A stretch of DNA of 14,972 nucleotides, from the NCBI GenBank assembly GCA_023441105.1, contig JAEZQX010000336.1, positions 1 to 14,972 on the forward strand, read 5' to 3'. This DNA comes from Pseudomonadota bacterium. Its GTDB lineage: Bacteria; Pseudomonadota; Gammaproteobacteria; Burkholderiales; Burkholderiaceae. Below the pieces are notes generated by a model. It saw only the letters and a program-made list of their open reading frames with translations. It was not told the DNA's origin and made no database searches. Numbering within the stretch: position 1 is the first letter of the stretch; every line of letters starts with the position of its first letter. Below are positions 1 through 7,626 of the stretch, one piece after another. A program made the position numbers and the translations under genes.

Positions 1-558
1 TCGCCCGCAAACGGCGCGCTGGCCGGAGCCCCTGCGTCAGGGCGCGGCGGCGGCAGCGATCGCGTCGCGCGGGCCTGGGCGGTACTGGACACGGTGCTGG
101 ATCCGGAAGTGCCTGCCTTGTCGGTGCGCGACCTGGGCATCGTGCGCGACGTGGTCGATGCGCCGGCCGGCGGCGAGCTGGAGGTCGTGCTGACGCCCAC
201 CTATTCCGGCTGCCCCGCCACGGAAGTCATCGAGCAGAGCGTGCTGCAGGCCCTCGCGCACGCCGGGCTCGGCCCGGCACGGGTACGGTTGCAGCGGGCG
301 CCGGCCTGGACCTCGGACTGGATCAGCGACGACGGCCGGCGCAAGCTGCGCGAATACGGCATTGCGCCGCCCGGCCCGACCGGACCGGAGACGGCGGTGC
401 CGCTGCGCTTCGTCGGCCGGCGCGTCGCCGCTCTCGCCTGCCCGAGGTGCTCGAGCAACGACACCGAGCGACTGTCGGCCTTCGGTTCGACCGCCTGCAA
501 GGCGCTCTACCGCTGCCGCGCCTGCCGGGAGCCGTTCGAGCATTTCAAGCCGATCTAG
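1..558 (+). CDS. paaD: Phenylacetyl-CoA epoxidase maturation subunit PaaD, 5'-partial
   Basis: PaaD is a small MIP18/DUF59-type protein needed for an active phenylacetyl-CoA epoxidase (PaaABCE), probably in metal-centre or Fe-S maturation. The frame is open from the left edge. The family's opening helix (AWAVLDTVLDPEVPALSV) starts before the first in-frame start codon, a GTG at 94, and no ATG, GTG or TTG lies in frame between 1 and 94. The true start is therefore outside the window. Visible hallmarks are the DLGIVRDV stretch, the TYSGCPATE motif with its Cys at 211-213, and a C-terminal cysteine-rich knuckle: CPRC at about 439-450, CRAC at about 514-525, plus one extra Cys between them. Position directly upstream of paaE and paaZ supports the call. 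paaABC are expected to the left but cannot be seen. Confidence 0.93.
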   Translation, partial: SPANGALAGAPASGRGGGSDRVARAWAVLDTVLDPEVPALSVRDLGIVRDVVDAPAGGELEVVLTPTYSGCPATEVIEQSVLQALAHAGLGPARVRLQRAPAWTSDWISDDGRRKLREYGIAPPGPTGPETAVPLRFVGRRVAALACPRCSSNDTERLSAFGSTACKALYRCRACREPFEHFKPI

Positions 559-678
559 GAGTTGGTCGAGAGCCGTCCCTGACCGGGTGGCGGTCGGGCA
601 GGGGCCTGGCCGGGCCCATAACCGGCGCGCGCCCGGCGGAACCGGCGTGCGACGTTCGAAGTTGCGCGGAGTGAACCC

Positions 679-1764
679 ATGAGTGTGATCTTCCATCCGC
701 TGCGCGTACGCGCCATCGAGCCGGACACGCAGGAAGCCGTGATCGTCTCCTTCGACGTGCCGCCGGACCTGCGCGATGTCTTCGGCTTCACGCAGGGCCA
801 GTACCTGACGCTGCGCACCAGCATCGACGGCCAGGACCTGCGGCGTTCCTATTCGATCTGCGCCGGGGTCGACGACGGCGAGTTGCGGGTGGGTGTGCGC
901 AAGGTGCGGGGCGGCGTCTTCTCCAACTGGATCAACGAGCAGCTCAAGCCCGGCGACACCATCAGCGTCATGGCGCCGCAGGGGCGCTTCTTCGTGCCGC
1001 TGGAGCCGCAGGCGCGGCGCCATCATCTCGGCATCGCCGGCGGCAGCGGCATCACGCCGATCCTGTCGATCATGAAGACGGTGCTGGCGCGCGAGCCTGT
1101 CAGCCGGTTCACGCTGATCTACGGCAACCGCTCGTTGCGGTCGACGATGTTCAAGGAAGAGATCGAGGATCTCAAGAACCGCTACATGACGCGGCTGGTG
1201 CTGCAGCATGTCTTCTCGGACGAACACACCGACTCGCCGCTGACCCGCGGCCTGATGGACCGCGGCAAGATCGCCGAGTTCCTGCAGACGGTGGTGCCGG
1301 CCGGGAGCATCGACCACGCCTATATCTGCGGTCCGTTCCAGATGAACGACGAGGCCGAGGCGGCGCTGCTGGCCGCCGGGGTGCCGGAGGAGCGCATCCA
1401 CATCGAGCGCTTCGGCATCGCGCTGCAGGAGGCGGGCAAGGTCGACGCCATCGTGCACGAGGCGCGGGCGGAAGACGCGCCGCAGGCGACGGTCACCATC
1501 GTGCGCGATGGCTTGCAGCGGGAGTTCGCCTTCACCCGCGGCCAGGCGAGCATCCTCGACGCCGCGTCGTCCGCCGGGCTGGAGGTTCCCTATTCCTGCA
1601 CCTCCGGCGTCTGCGGCACCTGCCGCGCGCGGCTGCTGGAAGGCGAGGTCAGGATGGAGCGCAACTTCGCGCTCGACAAGCAGGAGGTCGCCGCCGGCTT
1701 CGTGCTCACCTGCCAGGCGCATCCGCTCACCGCGCGGGTGGTCCTGTCCTTCGACGAACGCTGA
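679..1764 (+). CDS. paaE: 1,2-phenylacetyl-CoA epoxidase reductase subunit PaaE
   Basis: This is the reductase of the phenylacetyl-CoA epoxidase complex; it passes electrons from NADPH through flavin and a 2Fe-2S centre to the di-iron oxygenase PaaA. The 361-residue protein has the family's domain order. An FAD-binding barrel carries RRSYS at residues 55-59. A nucleotide-binding domain follows, with GGSGITP at 121-127 and YICGPF at 215-220. The C-terminal plant-type ferredoxin domain has ligands Cys307, Cys312, Cys315 and Cys345. The ATG at 679 is preceded by GGAG at 668-671 with 7 nt spacing, which fixes the start. A 120-bp spacer separates it from paaD and only 17 bp separates it from paaZ, so it is very probably co-transcribed with both. 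Length and motifs are complete. Confidence 0.96.
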   Translation: MSVIFHPLRVRAIEPDTQEAVIVSFDVPPDLRDVFGFTQGQYLTLRTSIDGQDLRRSYSICAGVDDGELRVGVRKVRGGVFSNWINEQLKPGDTISVMAPQGRFFVPLEPQARRHHLGIAGGSGITPILSIMKTVLAREPVSRFTLIYGNRSLRSTMFKEEIEDLKNRYMTRLVLQHVFSDEHTDSPLTRGLMDRGKIAEFLQTVVPAGSIDHAYICGPFQMNDEAEAALLAAGVPEERIHIERFGIALQEAGKVDAIVHEARAEDAPQATVTIVRDGLQREFAFTRGQASILDAASSAGLEVPYSCTSGVCGTCRARLLEGEVRMERNFALDKQEVAAGFVLTCQAHPLTARVVLSFDER

Positions 1765-1781
1765 CTGATGGAGATCGAGCG

Positions 1782-3854
1782 ATGACCCAGACCCTGCAGA
1801 GCTTCATCGCCGGCCGCTGGCTCGGCCGCGAACCGGCGCAGGCATTGCGCAGCGCCGTCGACGGCAAGGCCGTCGCCAGCACCCATGCCGAGCCGATCGA
1901 TTTCGCCGAGGCGGTGGAGCATGCGCGCAAGGTCGGGCTGCCCAACCTGCTCGCGCTCGACTTCCAGCAACGCGCCCAGCGACTGAAGGCCCTGGCCAGG
2001 TTCCTGACCACCGAGAAGGAAAAGCTCTACCAGGTGTCGCTGCATACCGGGGCGACCCGCAGCGACGCCTGGATCGACATCGAGGGCGGCACCGGCACGC
2101 TGCATGCCTATGCGGGTATCGGCTCGGCCGAGCTGCCGTCCGGCAACCTGCTGCACGAGGGTCCGACGATCCCGCTCGGCAAGAAGGGCGGCTTCGCCGG
2201 CACCCACATCCTGGTGCCGCGCGGCGGCCTGGCCGTGCACATCAACGCCTTCAATTTCCCGGTCTGGGGCCTGCTCGAGAAGTTTGCGCCGGCCTTCCTT
2301 GCCGGCGTGCCCTGCATCGGCAAGCCGGCGACGTCCACCAGCTACCTCACCGAGGCAATGATGCGGCTGGTGGTCGAATCCGGCATCCTGCCCGAGGGGA
2401 GCCTGCAGCTGGTGATCGGCGGCACCGGGGACCTGCTCGACCGGCTCGAGGAGCAGGACCTGGTGACCTTCACCGGTTCTGCCGACACCGCCTCGAGGCT
2501 GCGCGTGCATCCCAACCTGGTGCGCCGCTCGATTCCCTTCAACGCCGAGGCCGACTCGCTCAACTGCGCGATCCTGGCGCCGGACGTGACGCCGGACGAC
2601 GACGAGTTCGACCTGTTCGTCAAGGAAGTGGCGCGCGAGATGACCGTCAAGGCGGGGCAGAAGTGCACCGCGATCCGGCGCGCCATCGTGCCGCGCCAGC
2701 ATCTCGATGCCGTCGCCGAGCGGCTGAAGGCGCGGCTTGCAAGGACGGTCGTCGGCGACCCGACGCGCGAGGAGGTGCGCATGGGTGCACTGGCGTCGCA
2801 CGGCCAGCGCAACGACGTCGCCGAGCGGGTCGCCAGCCTGCTGCAGGTTGCGGAGCTGGTCCATGGCGAACGCGACGGCTTCCAGCCGGTCGGCGACGGT
2901 GTCGCGGATGGGGCGTTCTTCGCGCCGACGCTGCTGCTGAGCCGCAAGCCGCTTGAGCACTCCGCCGTGCACGAGGTCGAGGCCTTCGGGCCGGTGAGCA
3001 CGCTGATGGCCTACGACGGCATCGACGAGGCGTTGCAGCTTGCCGCCCGCGGCCGCGGCAGCCTGGTCGGCACCCTAGTCACCCGCAGCCCCGCCGTCGC
3101 GGCCCGGGTGATCCCGGCGGTTGCCGCGCTGCACGGCAGGTTGCTGGTGCTCGATCGCGAGGCGGCGCCGGAGTCCACCGGCCATGGTTCGCCGCTGCCG
3201 CCGCTGAAGCACGGCGGCCCCGGCCGCGCCGGCGGCGGCGAAGAGCTGGGCGGCCTGCGCGCCGTGAAGCACTACCTGCAGCGGGCGGCGGTGCAGGGAT
3301 CGCCGACCATGCTGGCGGCGGTGACCGGCGAGTACATCCGCGGCGCGGCGTTGCGCGAATCGGAGGTGCATCCCTTCCGGCGCTGGTTCGACGACCTGCA
3401 GGTCGGCGATACGCTGCTGACCCATCGCCGTACCGTGAGCGAAGCCGACATCGTCGCTTTCGGCGGCATCTCCGGCGACTTCTTCTACATGCATTTCGAC
3501 GAGGTGGCCGCCAAGGAGACCCAGTTCGGCAAGCGCATCGCCCACGGCTACTTCGTGCTGTCGGCGGCGGCCGGCTTGTTCGTGTCGCCGGCCCCGGGCC
3601 CGGTGCTGGCGAACTACGGCCTCGACACCCTGCGCTTCGTCAAGCCGGTCGGCATCGGCGACACCATCCGCGCGCGGCTCACCTGCAAGCGCAGGATCGA
3701 CCGCGGCCGCACCGACCAGAAGGGGCAGGGCCAGGGCGTGGTCGCCTGGGACGTCGAGGTGAGCAACCAGGATGGCGAACTGGTCGCGAGCTATGACATC
3801 CTGACGCTGGTGGCGAAGCGGCCGACGCTGGAGCCGGCCCTGCTGAAGGCATAG
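1782..3854 (+). CDS. paaZ: Bifunctional oxepin-CoA hydrolase / 3-oxo-5,6-dehydrosuberyl-CoA semialdehyde dehydrogenase PaaZ
   Basis: PaaZ opens the oxepin-CoA ring with its hydratase domain and oxidises the resulting reactive aldehyde with its NADP-dependent aldehyde dehydrogenase domain, feeding the beta-oxidation-like lower phenylacetate pathway. The 690-residue protein has both domains. The N-terminal ALDH fold (about 1-520) has Glu256 in FNAEAD and the nucleophile Cys295 in GQKCTAIRR, the same numbers as I recall for E. coli PaaZ. The C-terminal MaoC-like hot-dog domain (about 530-680) has Asp566 and His571 in ISGDFFYMHFD, followed by the conserved HGYFVLSAAAGLF stretch. The ATG has GGAG at 1770-1773, 8 nt upstream. 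Both active sites are intact, so this is the full-length two-domain form rather than the short ALDH-less relatives. Confidence 0.97.
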   Translation: MTQTLQSFIAGRWLGREPAQALRSAVDGKAVASTHAEPIDFAEAVEHARKVGLPNLLALDFQQRAQRLKALARFLTTEKEKLYQVSLHTGATRSDAWIDIEGGTGTLHAYAGIGSAELPSGNLLHEGPTIPLGKKGGFAGTHILVPRGGLAVHINAFNFPVWGLLEKFAPAFLAGVPCIGKPATSTSYLTEAMMRLVVESGILPEGSLQLVIGGTGDLLDRLEEQDLVTFTGSADTASRLRVHPNLVRRSIPFNAEADSLNCAILAPDVTPDDDEFDLFVKEVAREMTVKAGQKCTAIRRAIVPRQHLDAVAERLKARLARTVVGDPTREEVRMGALASHGQRNDVAERVASLLQVAELVHGERDGFQPVGDGVADGAFFAPTLLLSRKPLEHSAVHEVEAFGPVSTLMAYDGIDEALQLAARGRGSLVGTLVTRSPAVAARVIPAVAALHGRLLVLDREAAPESTGHGSPLPPLKHGGPGRAGGGEELGGLRAVKHYLQRAAVQGSPTMLAAVTGEYIRGAALRESEVHPFRRWFDDLQVGDTLLTHRRTVSEADIVAFGGISGDFFYMHFDEVAAKETQFGKRIAHGYFVLSAAAGLFVSPAPGPVLANYGLDTLRFVKPVGIGDTIRARLTCKRRIDRGRTDQKGQGQGVVAWDVEVSNQDGELVASYDILTLVAKRPTLEPALLKA

Positions 3855-3880
3855 TGGAGGACACTCGGCGCCGATCTGCT

Positions 3881-3890
3881 ACCGTACGGT
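3881..3890. promoter_or_regulatory. Perfect 10-bp palindrome upstream of the glyoxalase II-like gene
   Basis: The 88-bp gap between paaZ and the next gene contains ACCGTACGGT, a perfect 10-bp palindrome centred about 57 bp before the start codon. It could be an operator half of a larger site or chance. No convincing -35/-10 pair was found next to it, only a TTGCCA at 3901-3906 without a good -10 partner. The call rests on symmetry and location alone. Confidence 0.2.
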
Positions 3891-3942
3891 GCGGGGCCGC
3901 TTGCCAGCGCCCCCTGGACTTCTTGGTACCTGGAGCAAGCCG

Positions 3943-4734
3943 ATGATCGTCGAACGCATCTGGACCGGTAACGCCTACCGCAACTACAACTATCTGATCG
4001 CTTGCCCCGAGAGCGGCGAGGCGCTGGCCATCGACCCCCTGGACCACCAGAAATGCCTGGCCGCGGCCAAGGCGAAGGGCTGGGAGATCACCCAGATCCT
4101 CAATACCCACGAACACCATGACCACACCGGCGGCAACGACGCCGTGGTAGCGGCGACTGGCGCCAAGGTGATCGCGCACCATCGCGCCGGCTCGCGCATT
4201 GCCGGCGTCGATCGTGGCGTCAAGGCCGGCGACGTCATCAAGGTCGGCAAGACGGTCGAGCTCGAGTGCATGGACACGCCCGGCCACACGATGTGCCACA
4301 TCTGCCTGCGCTCCCATACCGAGCGGCCGGCACTGTTCTCCGGCGACACGCTGTTCAACGCCGGTGCGGGCAATTGCCACAATGGCGGCAGCCCGGAGGC
4401 GCTGTACTCCACCTTCGTCGAGCAGCTGGCGAAGTTGCCCGAGGACACGCAGGTCTACCCGGGGCACGACTATATCGAGAACAACCTGCGGTTCACGCTC
4501 GCGCGCGAGGCGGACAACGCCGAGGCGGCGGCAATGCTGCCCGAGGTGACCGGCCATGACCCGGCGCAGGGCCGCGTCACGACGCTGCGGGAGGAAAAGC
4601 AGATCAACACCTTCCTGCGCCTGACCAGCCCGGGTGTCATCGCAGGACTTCGCAAGGCCTTTCCCGATCTTCCGGAGCAGCCGGATCCGAAGACGGTGTT
4701 CGTCAAGCTTCGCGAGTTGCGCAATGCCTGGTGA
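3943..4734 (+). CDS. gloB: Hydroxyacylglutathione hydrolase-like metallohydrolase (glyoxalase II)
   Basis: Glyoxalase II hydrolyses S-D-lactoylglutathione (or related thioesters) to the acid and glutathione in the cytoplasm. The 263-residue protein has the metallo-beta-lactamase metal-binding motif THEHHDH with His56, His58, Asp60 and His61. The later ligands are His115 in DTPGHT, Asp135 in FSGDTLF and His175 in YPGHDY. The C-terminal HAGH-type tail (REEKQINTFLR, then FVKLRELRNAW) separates true glyoxalase II from generic metallohydrolases. The frame is open further upstream to a GTG at 3889, but the ATG at 3943 has GGAG at 3932-3935 with 7 nt spacing, and its N-terminus matches the family. 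It follows paaZ by 88 bp and lies immediately before the CMD-family gene. The exact thioester substrate is not shown by sequence. Confidence 0.9.
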   Translation: MIVERIWTGNAYRNYNYLIACPESGEALAIDPLDHQKCLAAAKAKGWEITQILNTHEHHDHTGGNDAVVAATGAKVIAHHRAGSRIAGVDRGVKAGDVIKVGKTVELECMDTPGHTMCHICLRSHTERPALFSGDTLFNAGAGNCHNGGSPEALYSTFVEQLAKLPEDTQVYPGHDYIENNLRFTLAREADNAEAAAMLPEVTGHDPAQGRVTTLREEKQINTFLRLTSPGVIAGLRKAFPDLPEQPDPKTVFVKLRELRNAW

Positions 4735-4772
4735 GCCGGGTCTGGTCATCTGAGCCCCGACTGGAGTTGGAC

Positions 4773-5417
4773 TTGGCAACCCGCAACGAGACCACGAAGC
4801 AGGTGCTGGAGGAGATGTTCGCGAAGCGCGGATATCTGCTTCCCTATCACCGACTGCTCGGTGCATCCGATCCCGCGCTGCTGGCCACGTACGACGAGCT
4901 GTACACGCGCCTGACCCTGGATCAGCGCAGCCTGACGCTGGAGGAACGCGAGATCGTCTGGGCGGCGTTGCTGGCCACCACCCGCGAGAAGGTCGCCGCG
5001 TTCCACCTGGAGCGCGGGCTGAAGGCCGGCATGACGCGCGAATCGATCGGCGACTCGATGGCCATCGCCGCGGCTTGCGAAGCCTTCGATGCGCTGTCCT
5101 TCAGCCATCGCGCGTTCGCGGCTTGGGTGAGCGAGGAGCTGGCGATGGCGCGCTATGCGGTTTTGTTCGACGCGTCGCGCGGCTCCATCCCCGCGCCGAT
5201 CGCCGAAGTCGCCGCCGTCGTGTGCCACGCGGCGCATCGCAACGCGGCGGGCATGCGGGTGCATCTCGTCAGGGCATTCGCAGTGGGCGTGCGCCGCGAG
5301 CAGTTGGCCGAAGGCCTGTCCTACGTGCTGCTTCACCGCGGCGGGCCGACGATGGTCGAGGCCGCGGCCTGCTGGGAGCTCGCAGCGAAAGAGCTGGGCG
5401 TGCCCGGCCCGTACTAG
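4773..5417 (+). CDS. Carboxymuconolactone decarboxylase (CMD)-family protein, two CMD-like repeats
   Basis: This 214-residue helical protein has two CMD/AhpD-like repeats. The first spans about residues 55-100 (LEEREIVWAALLATT, FHLERGLKAGM). The second spans about 141-195 (IAEVAAVVCHAAH, VHLVRAFAVGV). Neither repeat has the CxxC pair of peroxidase-active AhpD, so peroxidase activity is not supported, and the reaction is unknown. Two starts are possible. The TTG at 4773 has GGAG at 4763-4766 with 6 nt spacing and is preferred. A GTG at 4731 would overlap the stop of the glyoxalase II-like gene by four bases (GTGA) and add 14 residues, but lacks a clear ribosome-binding site. Either way the two genes are probably co-transcribed. 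Convergent Bug receptor genes lie downstream. Confidence 0.85.
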   Translation: MATRNETTKQVLEEMFAKRGYLLPYHRLLGASDPALLATYDELYTRLTLDQRSLTLEEREIVWAALLATTREKVAAFHLERGLKAGMTRESIGDSMAIAAACEAFDALSFSHRAFAAWVSEELAMARYAVLFDASRGSIPAPIAEVAAVVCHAAHRNAAGMRVHLVRAFAVGVRREQLAEGLSYVLLHRGGPTMVEAAACWELAAKELGVPGPY

Positions 5418-5445
5418 CAATATCCGGGAAGATCCTGGATCGGAA

Positions 5446-5539
5446 GATTCAGAACCGAAAGGATTCAGTGTCGAGTTGAGTCAGTCTCGAGAAGAGTCAG
5501 TCTCGAGAAGAGTCAGTCTCGAGAAGATTCAGTCGAGGC
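5446..5539. repeat. Degenerate 16-bp direct tandem array with palindromic core
   Basis: Three identical units (GAGTCAGTCTCGAGAA) sit at 5478-5493, 5494-5509 and 5510-5525. Flanking copies decay outward in the same register: 5462-5477 (12 of 16 matching), 5446-5461 (weaker), and a shortened copy at 5526-5539. A still weaker copy may start near 5431. Each perfect unit contains the 8-bp palindrome TCTCGAGA, so neighbouring units can pair with one another into an 8-bp stem with an 8-nt loop (for example 5485-5492 with 5501-5508). The array fills the gap between two convergent genes and runs into the last codons and stop codon of the minus-strand gene. A role as a two-way transcription terminator is possible but there is no T-run. 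Confidence 0.85.
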
Positions 5540-6491
5540 TGATTCCTTTCGTGCGGGCCAGCTCCGTCCACTTCCTGCGCTCGCCCATCAGGTAGGCGCG
5601 AAACGAGTCGCTCGACCCGCCCACGGGTTCGACCCCCAGCGACTGCAGGCGCTGCGCGACGTCCGGCGCCCGCAGCGCCGCCTCGAAGGCGCCGTTGAGG
5701 CGCTTCACCACCTCGGGCGGCGTGCCGGCGGGGACCAGCGCGCCATACCAGCCGTTGGCGTCGACGTCCTTGATGCCCGCATCGCCGAGGCTCGGAATGT
5801 CCGGCGCGAGCGGGGAACGCTGCGGTGCGAGCACCGCCATCGGCTTCAGCTTGCCGGCCTTGATCAGCTCCGACAGGCCAGCCAGTCCGTCCACGCCCAG
5901 CGGAATGTGCCCGCCGAGCAGGTCCGTCTTCAGCGGCGCGGATCCCTTGTACGCGACGTGGGGGATATTGAGCCCGGCCCGCAGGTTGAACAGCTCCATC
6001 CCCAGGTGGGAGTTGGAACCGGTGCCGGCGGAACCGAAGCTCAGCGAACCGGGTTTCGCCTTGGCCTGGGCCACGACCTGGTCGAGCGAGGCGAACGGGG
6101 TGTCGGGCGCCGCGACCAGCACGTTGCCATAGCGCACCAAGTGGATGACGGGGGCGAAGTCATCGAACTTCCAGGCCAGCTTGGCGAACAGGGCCTCGCT
6201 GGTGGTGAAGTTGGGCGCCGTCACGAGGATGGTGTAGCCGTCCGCCGGCGCGCGCGCCACCAGTTCGGTGCCGATGTTGGCCGACGCGCCGGCCCGGTTC
6301 TCGACCACCACCGGCTGGTTGAAGCTTGCGGTGAGCTTCTCGGCCATCAGCCGAGCCACGGTGTCGGTGCCGCCGCCAGGGCTGTACGGCACGATGATCC
6401 GGAACGGCTTGTTCGGAAACTCCTGCGACCAGGCGGCGGCCGGACTGGCCAGCATTGCGGCCAGCAACAGGCCTCCCAGCAGGTTCTTCAT
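5529..6491 (-). CDS. Bug-family tripartite tricarboxylate transporter (TTT) substrate-binding protein (second of pair)
   Basis: This is a periplasmic receptor of the Bug/TctC family, which binds small carboxylates or similar solutes for TTT-type uptake or sensing. The 320-residue protein starts with a typical signal peptide (positively charged start, hydrophobic core, ASPAAAWSQ). The family's opening follows (FPNKPFRIIVPYSPGGGTD), then VVVENRAGAS, PADGYTILV, HVAYKGSAPLKTDLLGG, and the late PDIPSLGDAG segment. The frame extends upstream to 6551, but the ATG at 6491 has a GGAG with 8 nt spacing and gives a proper signal peptide; the upstream ATG/GTG codons arise from an 11-bp repeat. It lies 105 bp downstream of the other Bug gene and is probably co-transcribed. 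Ligand cannot be told from sequence. Confidence 0.93.
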   Translation of the reverse strand: MKNLLGGLLLAAMLASPAAAWSQEFPNKPFRIIVPYSPGGGTDTVARLMAEKLTASFNQPVVVENRAGASANIGTELVARAPADGYTILVTAPNFTTSEALFAKLAWKFDDFAPVIHLVRYGNVLVAAPDTPFASLDQVVAQAKAKPGSLSFGSAGTGSNSHLGMELFNLRAGLNIPHVAYKGSAPLKTDLLGGHIPLGVDGLAGLSELIKAGKLKPMAVLAPQRSPLAPDIPSLGDAGIKDVDANGWYGALVPAGTPPEVVKRLNGAFEAALRAPDVAQRLQSLGVEPVGGSSDSFRAYLMGERRKWTELARTKGISLD

Positions 6492-6527
6492 GCTCTTCGC
6501 TCCAGAAATCACCGCCGCTCCTGACTT

Positions 6528-6605
6528 GTTCATGACCCGTTCATGACCCACTCACGACCCCGGCCGCCGTCCGCACGTGATCCGCTCACGATCCGTTCAG
6601 TTCAC
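6528..6605. repeat. 11-bp tandem array in the Bug-Bug spacer
   Basis: Two identical units (GTTCATGACCC) occur at 6528-6538 and 6539-6549, followed by a variant ACTCACGACCC at 6550-6560. After a 1-bp slip and one poorly matching unit, further 11-bp copies follow at 6573-6583 (GCACGTGATCC) and 6584-6594 (GCTCACGATCC), and a weak copy at 6595-6605 enters the end of the upstream Bug gene. The array fills most of the spacer between the two receptor genes. The first two units contain CAT, creating stray minus-strand ATG codons upstream of the real start of the downstream receptor. Confidence 0.75.
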
Positions 6606-7562
6606 CCGGATGTCCGCTGCCTTGACCACGTCCGCCCAGCGGGCGATGTCGCCGGCAACCATGGCGGTGTACTCGGCGGGCGTGAGCCGATTGGGTTCCG
6701 TTCCGAAGCTGCGCAGCCGATCGACCAGCTCGGGCGAGTTGAGCCCGGCAACCAGCGCCGCATTCAGCTTGTCGGCGACCTCGGGCGGGATGCCGGCCGG
6801 CCCGGAGATGCCGAACCAGTTGCTGGCAACCAGGGGCTCGAGGCCCAGCTCACGAACGCTCGGCACGTCCGGCCAACGCGAAGCGCGCGTCGGGGTGGTG
6901 ATGGCGAGCAGGCGCACCAGCGGGTTGTTGCCGACGTCCGGAACGGCCGCGATCAGACCGTCCACCTGTCCTGCGAGGAGATCCTGCGTGGCCGGCGCCG
7001 ATCCCTTGTACGGCACATGCGTGATGCTGACCTTGGCGGCCTGGTTCAGGATCTCCAGCTTCGCGTGCGACGAGGTGCCGTTGCCGTTGGAACCGAACTT
7101 CACCGCGCCGGGAGCGGTGCCGGCCTTCTCGAGGAGTTGCGCGAGCGTCTTGTAAGGTCCGTTGGCCGCCACTGCAATGCCGCTCGGCACGCCGGCGACC
7201 AGGCCGATATGCGTGAAGTCCTTCAGCGGATCGTACGGCAGCCTGGCGTACACGCTGGCACCGATCGCATGCGACGCGATGTTCGACAGGACCAGCGTGT
7301 AGCCGTCCGGCGCAGCCTTGGCAACCGACTCGCTGCCGATCACGCCGCCGGCGCCGGGGCGGTTCTCGACCACCACCGGCTGGCCCAGGGCCGACTGCAT
7401 TTCCTTCGCAGCCAGTCGTCCGAGCAGATCGGCCGTGCCTCCGGGCGGGAAGGGAACGACGAACCTGACCGGGCGGCTCGGCCAGGATTCGGCCCAGCCC
7501 GAAGCCGGCAGGAGAACTGCGAGCGAGAGCAGCGTCGACGTCAGGAGACGGGACAAGCGCAT
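6597..7562 (-). CDS. Bug-family tripartite tricarboxylate transporter substrate-binding protein (first of pair)
   Basis: This is a second TctC/Bug-type periplasmic receptor, 321 residues. A signal peptide of about 24 residues (hydrophobic LLTSTLLSLAVLLPASGWA) is followed by the hallmark WPSRPVRFVVPFPPGGTADLL, then VVVENRPGAGGVIGSE, PDGYTLVLSN, HVPYKGSAPATQDLLAG and WPDVPSVRELG. The ATG at 7562 has GAGGG (plus-strand CCCTC at 7569-7573) with 6 nt spacing. It leads the minus-strand pair and diverges from the racemase-like gene. The two Bug proteins share the same architecture but differ clearly, so they are related paralogues rather than a fresh duplication. No TctA or TctB membrane gene is present here, so the receptor may use a permease encoded elsewhere, as is common in Bug-rich Burkholderiales. 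Ligand unknown. Confidence 0.93.
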   Translation of the reverse strand: MRLSRLLTSTLLSLAVLLPASGWAESWPSRPVRFVVPFPPGGTADLLGRLAAKEMQSALGQPVVVENRPGAGGVIGSESVAKAAPDGYTLVLSNIASHAIGASVYARLPYDPLKDFTHIGLVAGVPSGIAVAANGPYKTLAQLLEKAGTAPGAVKFGSNGNGTSSHAKLEILNQAAKVSITHVPYKGSAPATQDLLAGQVDGLIAAVPDVGNNPLVRLLAITTPTRASRWPDVPSVRELGLEPLVASNWFGISGPAGIPPEVADKLNAALVAGLNSPELVDRLRSFGTEPNRLTPAEYTAMVAGDIARWADVVKAADIRVN

Positions 7563-7592
7563 GGTCAGCCCTCGGGTCGATCGGATCGGAAT

Positions 7593-7622
7593 ATTCTTTC
7601 ACGACAACTTCGCCGGAGACAA
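7593..7622 (-). promoter_or_regulatory. Candidate promoter for the Bug receptor pair
   Basis: An AT-rich patch stands out in the divergent junction. On the minus strand TTGTCT (7622-7617) and AAGAAT (7598-7593) match the sigma70 -35 and -10 consensus at 4 of 6 positions each, with 18 bp spacing. Transcription would begin near 7586, about 24 nt before the Bug start codon and just ahead of its ribosome-binding site. The patch also holds the palindrome GAATATTC at 7589-7596. If the racemase-like gene starts at 7627, this lies in a true 64-bp intergenic region. Confidence 0.3.
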
Positions 7623-7626
7623 CACC

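Noticed and set aside
37..1722. Long minus-strand open frame opposite paaD and paaE
   Set aside because: It is a shadow of the GC-rich codon pattern. The translation is Arg/Ala/Gly/His-rich with no domain, and it lies opposite two clear genes.
1590..2972. Long minus-strand open frame opposite paaE/paaZ
   Set aside because: Low-complexity Arg/Gln/His-rich translation with no recognisable motif; paaZ is complete on the other strand.
3679..4866. Minus-strand open frame opposite the glyoxalase II-like gene
   Set aside because: The opposite strand encodes a complete metallohydrolase with all metal ligands; this frame has no motif.
4773..5417. AhpD-type alkylhydroperoxidase
   Set aside because: No CxxC pair is present in either CMD-like repeat, so peroxidase chemistry is not supported.
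5446..5539. CRISPR array
   Set aside because: The 16-bp units are directly adjacent with no spacers, and no cas gene is present.
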